Positions 7,830-14,370 of a stretch of 14,387 bases of DNA are shown in pieces (the first letter of the stretch is position 1; each line of letters starts with the position of its first letter). The stretch covers positions 1 through 14,387 of the forward strand of contig JAZDHC010000103.1 of assembly GCA_043806395.1 (NCBI GenBank), read 5' to 3'. Below the pieces are notes generated by a model. The model was not told the DNA's origin and did no database searches. It saw nothing but the letters and a program-made list of their open reading frames with translations. This stretch comes from CG2-30-40-21 sp043806395. Lineage in GTDB: Bacteria; UBA9089; CG2-30-40-21. The position numbers and the translations under genes are program-made.

Positions 7830-8831
7830 TTAAACAATCAGCATACTATCCCCGTAGCTATAAAATCGGTACTCATTTTCTATTGCTTCCCTGTATGCCT
7901 CAAGCAGAATATCCTTGCCCGCAAAGGCACTGGTAAGCATGAGTGGGGTGGAATGAGGGGTGTGAAGGTTGGTGATCAGGGTATTTACCCTTTTGAAATT
8001 ATACCCTGGATAGATGAATATGTCTGTCCAGCCTTGTTGGACATGGGTGGTAAAAAACGACTCTATTGTTCTAACTGAGGTGGTGCCCACGGCTATAACC
8101 CTTGATGGATTATCTAATAGGATTTCTTTTGTCTCATCAGGGATGGTATAATATTCTGATTCCATTTTGTGTTCATGAACATCTTGTGCCAAAATAGGTT
8201 TGAATGTACCAATCCCTACATGAAGGGTGATATAGGCTATTCTTACACCCTTTTCTTGAATCATGGATAAAAGATCGGGGGTAAAGTGCAAGCCCGCGGT
8301 GGGTGCTGCAATTGCCCCTGGATTTGCAGCATAGGTTGTTTGATATTGTTGATGATCCCTGCTGTTATCAAATCGTTTGATATATGGGGGCAGGGGCATA
8401 TGTCCTATGCTTTCCAGAATACTGAAAAAATCGGTGGTGAAGGAGAATTCCATCACACTTCGTCCATGCTGATATTCACATATCGTTCCCTTCAATTCAT
8501 CGGAAAATATCAGCTCCAATCCTATCCTTGCCTTACGGGCAGGCTTGATCAATACCTCCCAGAGATTCGTTTGTAATTGTTTGACCAACAAAACCTCAAA
8601 GGATTTCCCTTGATCATTTTCAGCAAATAGCCGAGCCGGGATCACCTTGGTATCATTCAGGATGAGTACATCCCCGTCTAAGAGATATTCAATAATATCC
8701 CTGAAATTTCGATGTTCTATCTCACCACTATCCTTGTGCAGTACAAGCAGCCGAGACGAATCCCTTTCAGCCACAGGGTGTTGAGCAATCAGATGGGAAG
8801 GGAGGAAATAATCAAACTCGGAGGTTTTCAT
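7830..8831 (-). CDS. queA: S-adenosylmethionine:tRNA ribosyltransferase-isomerase
   Basis: Cytosolic tRNA-modifying enzyme that moves the ribosyl part of S-adenosylmethionine onto preQ1 at tRNA position 34, forming epoxyqueuosine. It has 333 residues, slightly shorter than the E. coli enzyme. Recognisable blocks are the N-terminal FDYFLPSHLIAQHPVAERDSSRLLVL, LNDTKVIPARLFA, GAIAAPTAGLHFTPDLL, LHVGIGTFKPI, and the C-terminal HSTPLMLTSAFAGKD. The start ATG has GAGGGAG about five bases upstream and overlaps the spoIID-like stop by four bases (ATGA), a sign of translational coupling. tgt, the usual downstream neighbour in the conserved spoIID-queA-tgt arrangement, is missing here, and comEC follows instead. 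queD of the same pathway is elsewhere in the window. Confidence 0.95.
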   Translation of the reverse strand: MKTSEFDYFLPSHLIAQHPVAERDSSRLLVLHKDSGEIEHRNFRDIIEYLLDGDVLILNDTKVIPARLFAENDQGKSFEVLLVKQLQTNLWEVLIKPARKARIGLELIFSDELKGTICEYQHGRSVMEFSFTTDFFSILESIGHMPLPPYIKRFDNSRDHQQYQTTYAANPGAIAAPTAGLHFTPDLLSMIQEKGVRIAYITLHVGIGTFKPILAQDVHEHKMESEYYTIPDETKEILLDNPSRVIAVGTTSVRTIESFFTTHVQQGWTDIFIYPGYNFKRVNTLITNLHTPHSTPLMLTSAFAGKDILLEAYREAIENEYRFYSYGDSMLIV

Positions 8832-9955
8832 TTTTCTCCCTCAAATACTATTTTTTGCAAACAAACACCTGGATAATAAAAGCCCAGAATCTCCTTAAAG
8901 GTATATCCTGCTTCAGCCATGCCCCTTGCCCCCCATTGACACAGTCCAACACCATGCCCATAACCCCTTCCACTGATGGCAACACCCTGACCATCATTAT
9001 CCATGGTAAATAAGGTACTCTTTACCCGGGTATACCCAAGAGTACTTCGGAATTTATTGGCTTCAATGGTAGTATTTCCTGACACCTGACAGATTAATAT
9101 TGTTTTTGCCCGACCACTCCCATCTTGTTCATTTATGGAGACAGAGGTTACCTCACCAGTACCAAATGCCTTTTGAATCTCGTAGAAACTAATCCGTTGT
9201 GTCCATGAGTAGCTGGAATTTCGTGGATGGTTGCAAAAGGGGCAGTTTTTAGACTGGAGATATGGTTCTCCCTGTCCCTTCCAAACAAAAGGGGCGGTTT
9301 TGCCACCACAGCAAGAATGATAATATGTTCTGGCTAAGTTACCTCCATAGCTTAAAACAAGGGATTGAGTCTGCTCTACAGCCTTGGTAATCATCTGGGA
9401 TTCTGCTAAAGAACCATTGTAAGCCTGACAGCAAGTCGTAGAACAAAGATTATAGCCCTTATCCTGATGCTTTTTCAGGCTTGCCAGGGCAAATGTTCGG
9501 GCAATAATTGTCTGAGCCTTTAATGCCTCCAAAGGAAAGCTATCAGACATTTCACTTTCCACTACTCCATAGAGATATTCTTCAATATCAACAATATTTA
9601 CTACCATTATCCTTGCGTTATTTGTTCTGGATATTTCTAATTTCCCCCGATATGCCTTGTTATCAACCTTTCCAAATGCATTAGACATAGGGGTAAGGAT
9701 GAGTGGACCCTGAAATGTTCCTATTCCTTCAACCGCTAATCCCCCATTCTCCACATCAATCCTGTAGTTTCGCCAACCATAGGTTGTCAATATAACCTGA
9801 TTGGTATGCACATCAATCAGATCAAAATAACTGGTAGCTGTTACCACTACTCCAGAGGCACCCTCTTTTAATCCCACTCGAAGAAGAAAGGCGTTGGCAG
9901 TAATGGGTAGAAGGATCATTATTAATAAGCATATAATTCTGAATAAATTTCTCAT
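8828..9955 (-). CDS. SpoIID/LytB-domain secreted protein
   Basis: Exported cell-wall protein of the SpoIID/LytB family, whose members act as lytic transglycosylases on stripped glycan strands or enhance amidases. Start chosen at 9955 (375 residues): AGAGGTGAT precedes this ATG, and residues 1-22 form a signal peptide (RNLFRIICLLIMILLPITANA) with an A-N-A/F cleavage site. The domain core is clear: EYLYGVVESEMSDSFPLEALKAQTIIARTFAL, then CCQAYNG, and the C-terminal GRGYGHGVGLCQWGARGMAEAGYTFKEIL. It is unusually cysteine-rich: CSTTCC, HSCCGG and CPFCNH, which may form metal sites or disulfides. spoIID relatives also occur in non-sporulating diderms, so sporulation is not implied. It starts one base after the DUF2905 stop and overlaps queA, so the order DUF2905-spoIID-queA is preserved. 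Confidence 0.9.
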   Translation of the reverse strand: MRNLFRIICLLIMILLPITANAFLLRVGLKEGASGVVVTATSYFDLIDVHTNQVILTTYGWRNYRIDVENGGLAVEGIGTFQGPLILTPMSNAFGKVDNKAYRGKLEISRTNNARIMVVNIVDIEEYLYGVVESEMSDSFPLEALKAQTIIARTFALASLKKHQDKGYNLCSTTCCQAYNGSLAESQMITKAVEQTQSLVLSYGGNLARTYYHSCCGGKTAPFVWKGQGEPYLQSKNCPFCNHPRNSSYSWTQRISFYEIQKAFGTGEVTSVSINEQDGSGRAKTILICQVSGNTTIEANKFRSTLGYTRVKSTLFTMDNDGQGVAISGRGYGHGVGLCQWGARGMAEAGYTFKEILGFYYPGVCLQKIVFEGEK

Positions 9956-9956
9956 A

Positions 9957-10172
9957 TCACCTCTTGTGCAATAACCATAGAATAATGGATATAACCACAC
10001 TTATAATCACACATGTCATTACCGGAAAACAAACTGTGAAGTTTTCTCGTTTGATCAGGATATCCCCGGGTAGTTTGCCAAATCCTGGTATCTTGTCAAA
10101 CACAAGGAATATCACCCCTGCTACAAGCAGGCAAAGACCAAAAAACATTAACAACTTGCCAATATCACTCAT
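9957..10172 (-). CDS. Small DUF2905-family membrane protein
   Basis: A 71-residue protein with two predicted membrane segments (about residues 5-25 and 45-67) joined by a short loop. The loop holds the family signature PGFGKLPGDILIKRENF, followed by FPVMTC. DUF2905 proteins have no established function. The start at 10172 (MSDIGKLLMF) is preferred over in-frame ATG 10181 or TTG 10187 because TTGGAG lies nine bases upstream of it. The TGA stop is one base from the spoIID-like ATG. In many genomes this gene lies between ruvB and spoIID-queA. Here no ruv gene is upstream, and this gene appears to start the transcript. Confidence 0.85.
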   Translation of the reverse strand: MSDIGKLLMFFGLCLLVAGVIFLVFDKIPGFGKLPGDILIKRENFTVCFPVMTCVIISVVISIILWLLHKR

Positions 10173-10254
10173 ATCTTGCATCTCCAACAGGCATGGAATT
10201 ATCTACTCCAGAGGGAGCATATTCAGGGACTATTTGGCGATAGCCGTTTAAGTT

Positions 10255-10450
10255 CTACCTGAACAATACACAATCTTGCTCCTTAAACTCTTCTATCTTA
10301 ACAAGTAAATCATCGACTGTACATTCTAAATAATCTGCAGCACAGTTAAGGCAGAAATACTTGTTAGGATTTCTGCTGAGCAATTTTTTATTTAAGGCTA
10401 CATGATCTTTTTGCAATCAGATGTGTGTCTAACCAAATAGTATCTTTCAA
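10255..10450 (-). pseudogene. Frameshifted small cysteine-containing protein gene
   Basis: Reading the minus strand from TTG at 10450 gives MKDTIWLDTHLIAK, then the frame fails. Removing one A from an A5 tract (10408-10412) restores a continuous reading of about 64 residues. It continues DHVALNKKLLSRNPNKYF, then CLNCAADYLECTVDD and KIEEFKEQDCVLFR, to TAG at 10255-10257. The CxxC motif, acidic helix and KEQ-C ending look like real protein, and I have an unspecific memory of similar small proteins in anaerobes. I do not assign a function. No convincing ribosome site precedes the TTG. Alternatives are a sequencing error, or programmed slippage at the A tract. It lies downstream of the decayed winged-helix gene on the same strand, and accounts for most of the 333-base gap between the genes on either side. 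Confidence 0.5.
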
Positions 10451-10505
10451 GCCCTGCAGCTACAGATACATTTAACTACAATTCCAAAAAGTTGCGCAAC
10501 CTAAC

Positions 10506-10962
10506 CTATTTCAAATATCTCAAATAAGCAACTTTTGCATCTAATTGTGGATAATATATTCGTTTTCTTCCCTCTTCCAGACAATAGGTGAGATTTAATT
10601 TTACTAATTCAGCAAGTGATCTGGAAATAGCTGTTTGAGCTTTTCTAAGCCCCTTTGATATTTCGGTGGGAGTGGATTTACCCATTTTAACCAGATACCT
10701 TAGAACTTCTACACTTGAGGCTGAAACCTGCCGCTGTTTGATTCGGTCTTCAGCTAATTTAGCAATTATTGGTTGGGCAATCTCTAAATCTACCCTTTCA
10801 ATAATCTGCTCAGAGGAAAGGATATTTAAAAGCCTGGTACACATCCCAAAGATATATCTTAACCTGCCAGAAGTCAGGTTGTGTAGATATGAGATAACTT
10901 CAAAATCAATAGGGTTAATATAGCTTTTTCCCTTTTAACCCCCATCGTTCCCAGTTAATCAT
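10506..10962 (-). pseudogene. Remnant of a protein with winged-helix C-terminus, probably an AAA-family ATPase lacking its core
   Basis: An ATG at 10962 with AGAGGTG upstream starts a short reading, MINWERWGLKGKKLY, then stops. One base out of frame the coding sense resumes, as NPIDFEVISYL and SGRLRYIFGMCTRLLNI, and runs open to 10506. The resumed part has no ATG/GTG/TTG before 10844, which would give a 112-residue product without a ribosome site. Residues about 45-100 of that 112-residue form a MarR/ArsR-like winged helix (STPTEISKGLRKAQTAISRSLAELVKLNL). The opening WERWGLK and the GRLRYIFGM lid-like segment resemble ends of archaeal-style AAA ATPases with a C-terminal winged helix. The P-loop core would then be deleted; that identification is inference. 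An extra A in the A5 tract 10925-10929 would explain the frame break. Confidence 0.5.
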
Positions 10963-10995
10963 CATTGCACCTCTTTTGAATACATAACAATGCCT

Positions 10996-11036
10996 TGTTA
11001 TATAACATTATATAACATTCTTTTGTTATATAACAA
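10996..11036. promoter_or_regulatory. Operator-like palindromic repeats upstream of the winged-helix remnant
   Basis: The perfect 12-bp palindrome TGTTATATAACA occurs at 10996-11007 and 11024-11035. The second extends to a 14-mer (TTGTTATATAACAA, 11023-11036). Centres are 28 bp apart, close to an integral number of helical turns, and a half-site TTATATAACAT lies between (11008-11018). An extra short stem pairs 10984-10990 with 10995-11001. The second palindrome abuts the -10 box of the adjoining promoter, a classic repressor position. The natural guess is autoregulation by the winged-helix protein, but no sequence proof is available. Confidence 0.6.
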
Positions 11037-11037
11037 T

Positions 11038-11066
11038 ATGATAGCATATAATTAGATTTTTGTCAA
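11038..11066 (-). promoter_or_regulatory. Sigma-70-type promoter of the winged-helix remnant
   Basis: On the minus strand, TTGACA (11061-11066) is followed after exactly 17 bp by TATCAT (11038-11043), a full consensus -35 and five of six -10 bases. Transcription would start near 11031, inside the palindromic operator, and reach the ATG at 10962. The promoter looks intact although its gene does not. Confidence 0.6.
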
Positions 11067-11163
11067 ATAGATACAAATTAAACTTAAAACAATTCCAGTA
11101 CATCAAGTGAAGTCTTGTCTTTTTTTAATGTCTGCACATTTGCTTTTCTCTCTGGTGTTGCAA

Positions 11164-13155
11164 CTATCCAAACATGTCCATCCCCTCAAATTCCTCAGCC
11201 AATATTATCCTTATCCCCATTCGCCGAGCCTTCTCCAGCTTGGAGCCGGGCTTTTCACCTACAATCAAGGCAGAGGTCTTTTTAGAGACATTGTCCGAAG
11301 TCCTACCGCCAAGCCTCTGGATAATCTCCGTCGCCTCTGCTCTTGAAAGATTGGGGAGCGTGCCGGTAATTACAAACTCCGGTTCATCCCCACGACTGTG
11401 GGGAACACCAGCACCTTTTTTGCCTTCTCCAGTAATGGAAAGTGCTTTAAGGGATGCAAGAAGGCTTTTGGTTTGCTCCTGAGAAAAAAAAGTGACTATG
11501 TTCATAGCTGTTTTGGGTCCAATGTCTGGGATATTTAACAACTCCTCCTGAGTTGCACGACTCACGGTTTCCATGGATCCAAAATGTTCAGCCAACACTG
11601 TAGATAATTTTGAACCTACCTGAGGGATTCCAAAGCCATTTATTAATCGATTAAGGGATCTGGATGTACTTTCCTTAATGCTTGCCAGAAGATTTTCCAC
11701 AGATTTATCCCCCCAGCCCTCAAGGGAACAAAGCCTTGCAATCTTGTCCGAAGAGTCTTTCAGGGTATAAATGGATGGAATATCCTCAATTATCCCCTCT
11801 TCAAGAAGCTGTTTTACCACACTTGTTCCCATACCTTCGATATTCATGCACCCCTTTGACGCAAAGTACTCAATCCGTCGCTGGCGTCCGGCAGGGCAGT
11901 TTACACCACTACAAAATGACCTCGCCTCTCCCTCGATTCTGATAACCATTGCCCCACACTCTGGACAGGTAGTTGGAAAAACAAACGGTGCATTTCTTTC
12001 TGTTCCGGGGAGCATACCTACAATCTTGGGAATAACATCCCCGCTTCGTTCTATGACTACCCGATCAAGAATCCGAATATCCTTTCTTTTGATCTCATCC
12101 TCATTATGAAGGGTTGCCCGAGATATTTTTACCCCAGCAAGTTCAACAGTTTCCAGGATAGCCACAGGGGTTAATGCCCCTGTCCTGCCAACCTGAATAA
12201 TAATATCCTTTAATATTGTAGTTGCCTGTTGAGCGGTAAATTTATATGCTACTGCCCACCGTGGGCTTCTACTTGTTACCCCAAGCTGCTTTTGGAATTC
12301 TAAGGAGTTTACCTTAACCACCGTACCATCGATTTCATACCCTAAATTTGGTCGCAATTTTTCACATTCCTGACAATAGGCAATCACCTCATCAATACCC
12401 TGACATAAACAATGATATGGATTGATCACCAATCCCAGCCCTTGCAATTTACGAAGGCTCTCTTCTTGTGTTGGTATTGTCCAGTCTGGCACATTGCCCA
12501 GAGAATGAATGAATATGCTTAAGGGTCGCTTAGCCACCTGTTTTGGATCAAGCATGTGAAGTGAACCTGCCGTAGCATTTCGTGGATTAGCAAAAGGGAC
12601 ATCTCGAGTCTGATTAAATGCCTCAAATCCCTTAAGAGGCATATAAACCTCTCCCCGAATCTCAATATCCACAGGCTCATTTAATCTTAAGGGAATGGTA
12701 CGCATTGTGCGAAGATTCAGGGTAATATCATCCCCCTCCATTCCATTTCCTCTGGTTATCCCCTGTTGAAATATACCCTGACGATAAATAAGGGAAGCAC
12801 TCACCCCATCTATCTTTAGCTCAACTGTATACTCTATTATTTCCTCGCCAAGCCCCTTTTTTACCCGAATATCAAAATTCCGCAATTCATCATAGGAATA
12901 GGTATTATCCAGACTCAGCATGGGCAGAGCGTGTGGAACAGTGGTAAATTCTTTCAATGGCTGCCCACCCACCCGCCTACTCGGCGAATCCTCTTTGATA
13001 AGCTCAGGATGCTCATCTTCAAGATGCAGCAATTCATGCATCAATTGATCATACTCATAGTCTGTTATCTCGGGTGATGCATCTATATAATATTTATCAT
13101 CATGGTATCGAATAAGCTCTCTTAGCTCATTGATTCTTTTTGTTGTATTGGTCAT
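11164..13155 (-). CDS. ligA: NAD-dependent DNA ligase LigA
   Basis: Essential bacterial ligase that seals nicks in replication and repair, using NAD+. It is full length at 663 residues. Domains in order: Ia NAD-binding region (1-65, HDDKYYIDASPEITDYEYD); adenylation domain with nucleophile Lys114 in ELKIDG and YEIDGTVVKV near 273-282; OB fold with GRTGALTPVA; a four-Cys zinc finger (C397, C400, C415, C420); helix-hairpin-helix repeats (about 430-560); and a BRCT domain (about 592-663, FVITGTLPNLSRAEA). The ATG is preceded by GAGGAG, six bases away. The linker before BRCT is odd: residues 583-592 (GVPHSRGDEP) replace the usual L-x-G-K-T-like lead into FVITGTL and are encoded by a CRISPR-repeat-like 29-mer. 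It is monocistronic with its own promoter. Confidence 0.97.
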   Translation of the reverse strand: MTNTTKRINELRELIRYHDDKYYIDASPEITDYEYDQLMHELLHLEDEHPELIKEDSPSRRVGGQPLKEFTTVPHALPMLSLDNTYSYDELRNFDIRVKKGLGEEIIEYTVELKIDGVSASLIYRQGIFQQGITRGNGMEGDDITLNLRTMRTIPLRLNEPVDIEIRGEVYMPLKGFEAFNQTRDVPFANPRNATAGSLHMLDPKQVAKRPLSIFIHSLGNVPDWTIPTQEESLRKLQGLGLVINPYHCLCQGIDEVIAYCQECEKLRPNLGYEIDGTVVKVNSLEFQKQLGVTSRSPRWAVAYKFTAQQATTILKDIIIQVGRTGALTPVAILETVELAGVKISRATLHNEDEIKRKDIRILDRVVIERSGDVIPKIVGMLPGTERNAPFVFPTTCPECGAMVIRIEGEARSFCSGVNCPAGRQRRIEYFASKGCMNIEGMGTSVVKQLLEEGIIEDIPSIYTLKDSSDKIARLCSLEGWGDKSVENLLASIKESTSRSLNRLINGFGIPQVGSKLSTVLAEHFGSMETVSRATQEELLNIPDIGPKTAMNIVTFFSQEQTKSLLASLKALSITGEGKKGAGVPHSRGDEPEFVITGTLPNLSRAEATEIIQRLGGRTSDNVSKKTSALIVGEKPGSKLEKARRMGIRIILAEEFEGMDMFG
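11380..11408 (-). repeat. CRISPR-repeat-like 29-mer (type I-E style) embedded in frame in ligA
   Basis: Read on the ligA strand, the 29 nt begin GTGTTCCCCAC and end GTGGGGATGAACCG. They contain a 7-bp perfect stem (TCCCCAC / GTGGGGA, plus-strand arms 11387-11393 and 11398-11404) with a 4-nt loop. Length, start, stem position and the terminal 8-nt ATGAACCG (compare the crRNA handle AUAAACCG of E. coli) all match type I-E CRISPR repeats. The encoded peptide GVPHSRGDEP is the same kind of peptide that mis-annotated type I-E arrays produce. It stands alone: no second copy, spacers or cas genes lie in the window, so it is not an array. Chance convergence of coding sequence remains possible. Confidence 0.6.
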
Positions 13156-13177
13156 TTTTTCTCCTCACCACTTAGTT

Positions 13178-13206
13178 ACTATACCAGATAGTTGGGAAAG
13201 TGTCAA
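13178..13206 (-). promoter_or_regulatory. Sigma-70-type promoter of ligA
   Basis: On the minus strand, TTGACA (13201-13206) and TATAGT (13178-13183) are separated by exactly 17 bp, matching 11 of 12 consensus bases. The start site would fall near 13171, giving a leader of about 15 bases that carries GAGGAG ahead of the ligA ATG at 13155. Confidence 0.75.
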
Positions 13207-13575
13207 GTCTTTTTTGGATACAACAGCAATTCTAATTTAGACAGGATTACAGGATGGATAGAATATAAGATTTTTTGCAGTTTTTTGCATGGTTCAAAAG
13301 AGGGTAACAGATTGCTCCACAATGTCCCCCGCTGGCAGAGGCAGGGGGTGGAAAATCTTGGCATGGTTCAAAATAGGGTAACAAATCAGGTTCGTAGGGG
13401 CAGGAATCACTCTCCTCTTTCAAGTGAGCATTGCGTAAGCTATAACCTTATCAACACAGGGAGTTACAACAGAAATAGCGACAAAATCACACGAAAACCT
13501 CAACTTGACAAATGTCATAAGTTGTTGACATGCTTGACATAATGCGTGAGGTAATTTTCTTCAATTTGTTAAAAG
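13207..13575. other. Repeat-rich intergenic region between ligA and the IS91-type remnant
   Basis: No convincing gene is seen on either strand. The region holds a short tandem ACAGGATTACAGGAT (13241-13255), the 26-bp direct repeat listed separately, and a G/C stem with CCCCC at 13326-13330 and GGGGG at 13344-13348. It also has a TGACAAATGTCA palindrome (13506-13517) and three copies of TTGACA within 35 bp (13505, 13525, 13534). None of the TTGACA copies has a good -10 at 16-18 bp. It reads as accumulated repeat debris. Confidence 0.5.
13287..13386. repeat. Direct repeat pair, 26 bp, 74-bp period
   Basis: Copies at 13287-13312 and 13361-13386 share GCATGGTTCAAAA and AGGGTAACA and are identical at 24 of 26 positions. 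They flank the CCCCC...GGGGG stem. The unit looks like part of a dispersed repeat family rather than a regulatory site. Confidence 0.7.
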
Positions 13576-13767
13576 TTGCCAAAATCAACGAAATTCAGCT
13601 TTTGTAATGCCTACAAATGCTGGAAATCGCATCAGATTTTCTGCAACCGTAAAAATTGCAAGTGGTTAGAAATGGCAAGTTTTTGTTGCGAAAATTTTCA
13701 TAACTCCTTGCAAGTATTGAATCAAGAATGCAACGCTCTCTCTTTCAATGTTTCTTATGATAATAAT

Positions 13768-14038
13768 ATGACAATAGCCAATGAACCCATGCCAAAAAGT
13801 AGTGTGCAAAATGTGCTCAGGGATGTATTAAAAGAAAGCGGCATTAACAAGCGAGCCTCAGTCCATACACTTAAGGCTTTATGCCACCCATCTTCTGGAA
13901 GCCGGGGTTAACCTTCGCCTCATTCAGGAATATCTGGGACATAATTCACTTCAAACTACGGCTATTTATGCACACCTTACACAGAGAGGACATGATATGG
14001 CTTCTGAACATATCAATAACCTCATGAATAACCTTTAG
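13768..14038 (+). pseudogene. Tyrosine recombinase/integrase, C-terminal fragment with frameshift
   Basis: The fragment reads SSVQNVLRDVLKESGINKRASVHTLK, then loses frame near 13876. One frame over it continues YATHLLEAGVNLRLIQEYLG, then HNSLQTTAIYAHLTQRGHDM, to TAG at 14036-14038. In intact XerC/D-like enzymes the join reads HTLRHSYATHLL. Here two bases are missing and the catalytic Arg of H-x-x-R is Lys, while the later His (LGH) and nucleophile Tyr (AIYAH) survive. The N-terminal half, including the first catalytic Arg, is absent. The protein cannot be active. Confidence 0.8.
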
Positions 14039-14249
14039 GAGTTTTCTTATGGTAGAATTAGCCGAAATATTCCGTATATATGGACCACCATATCAAGCAA
14101 GGTTTGGAGACAGCATGCTGCCCAATCATTTGAAGGCAATGCAGGCTATGGAAGCCTGTCGAACCGAAGCACTTGGGGGACATGTTTATTTCTGTGAAAA
14201 ATGTGGAGAGAATCACTATAGTTATCATTCCTGCAAAAATAGGCATTGT
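13768..14249 (+). mobile_element. Remnant of an IS91-type element: tyrosine recombinase plus transposase
   Basis: A tyrosine recombinase C-terminus is followed within ten bases by an IS91-type transposase N-terminus on the same strand, a pairing seen often in bacterial genomes. Both are broken. The ends cannot be placed: 13576-13767 upstream is AT-rich with no recognisable protein, and the right side is cut at 14249. IS91 elements lack inverted termini and do not duplicate their targets, so boundaries need a comparison copy. Confidence 0.65.
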
Positions 14250-14324
14250 CGGGACGGTTCACCTTTGTTTGAAAGCTTGCGGTTAGTTGAGAGTGCAATA
14301 TTCCCCCTTAGAAAAGGGGGTTAG
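14049..14324 (+). pseudogene. IS91-family transposase, truncated after the zinc-binding N-terminus
   Basis: Residues 1-67 match the start of IS91-type (Y2 HUH) transposases: IFRIYGPPYQARFGDSMLPN, MQAMEACRTEALGGH, then the zinc motif CEKCGENHYSYHSCKNRHC. After Cys67 (14249) the expected PKCQ-like continuation is lost, and 25 unrelated residues run to a stop at 14322-14324, inside a G-rich palindrome. The HUH and two-Tyr catalytic regions are missing. The ATG has TAGGAG seven bases upstream, overlapping the recombinase stop, so the pair was once translationally coupled. Confidence 0.8.
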
Positions 14325-14331
14325 GGGGTTG
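14303..14331. repeat. G/C-run hairpin repeat
   Basis: CCCCCTT (14303-14309) pairs perfectly with AAGGGGG (14314-14320) around the loop AGAA, followed by TTAGGGGGTTG. I recall CCCCCTTAGAAAAGGGGG-type modules as common dispersed repeats in several bacterial genomes. It lies just beyond the point where the transposase is cut, so it may belong to the DNA joined there. Confidence 0.6.
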
Positions 14332-14370
14332 TATTCTGTAGATGATGTCCCCTTGCCCGAAAGGAATCAT

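Noticed and set aside
9964..10251. Plus-strand open frame of 95 codons over the DUF2905 gene
   Set aside because: The opposite strand carries the recognisable DUF2905 protein with good start context; this frame is its shadow.
11380..11408. A true CRISPR array in ligA
   Set aside because: Only one repeat-like unit is present, with conserved ligase coding on both sides and no spacers; reported as an isolated repeat instead.
13505..13539. Three TTGACA boxes as stacked promoters for the recombinase
   Set aside because: None has an acceptable -10 hexamer at 16-18 bp spacing; more likely repeated sequence.
13192..13542. Plus-strand open frame of 116 codons upstream of the IS remnant
   Set aside because: It is built from repeats (ACAGGAT, GCATGGTTCAAAA, C/G runs) and the translation has no protein-like pattern; it also starts over the ligA promoter.
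13576..13767. N-terminal part of the open frame leading into the recombinase
   Set aside because: Composition is unlike integrase N-termini (many Cys, Asn and Lys), and the recombinase similarity begins only near 13780; probably non-coding DNA that happens to be open.
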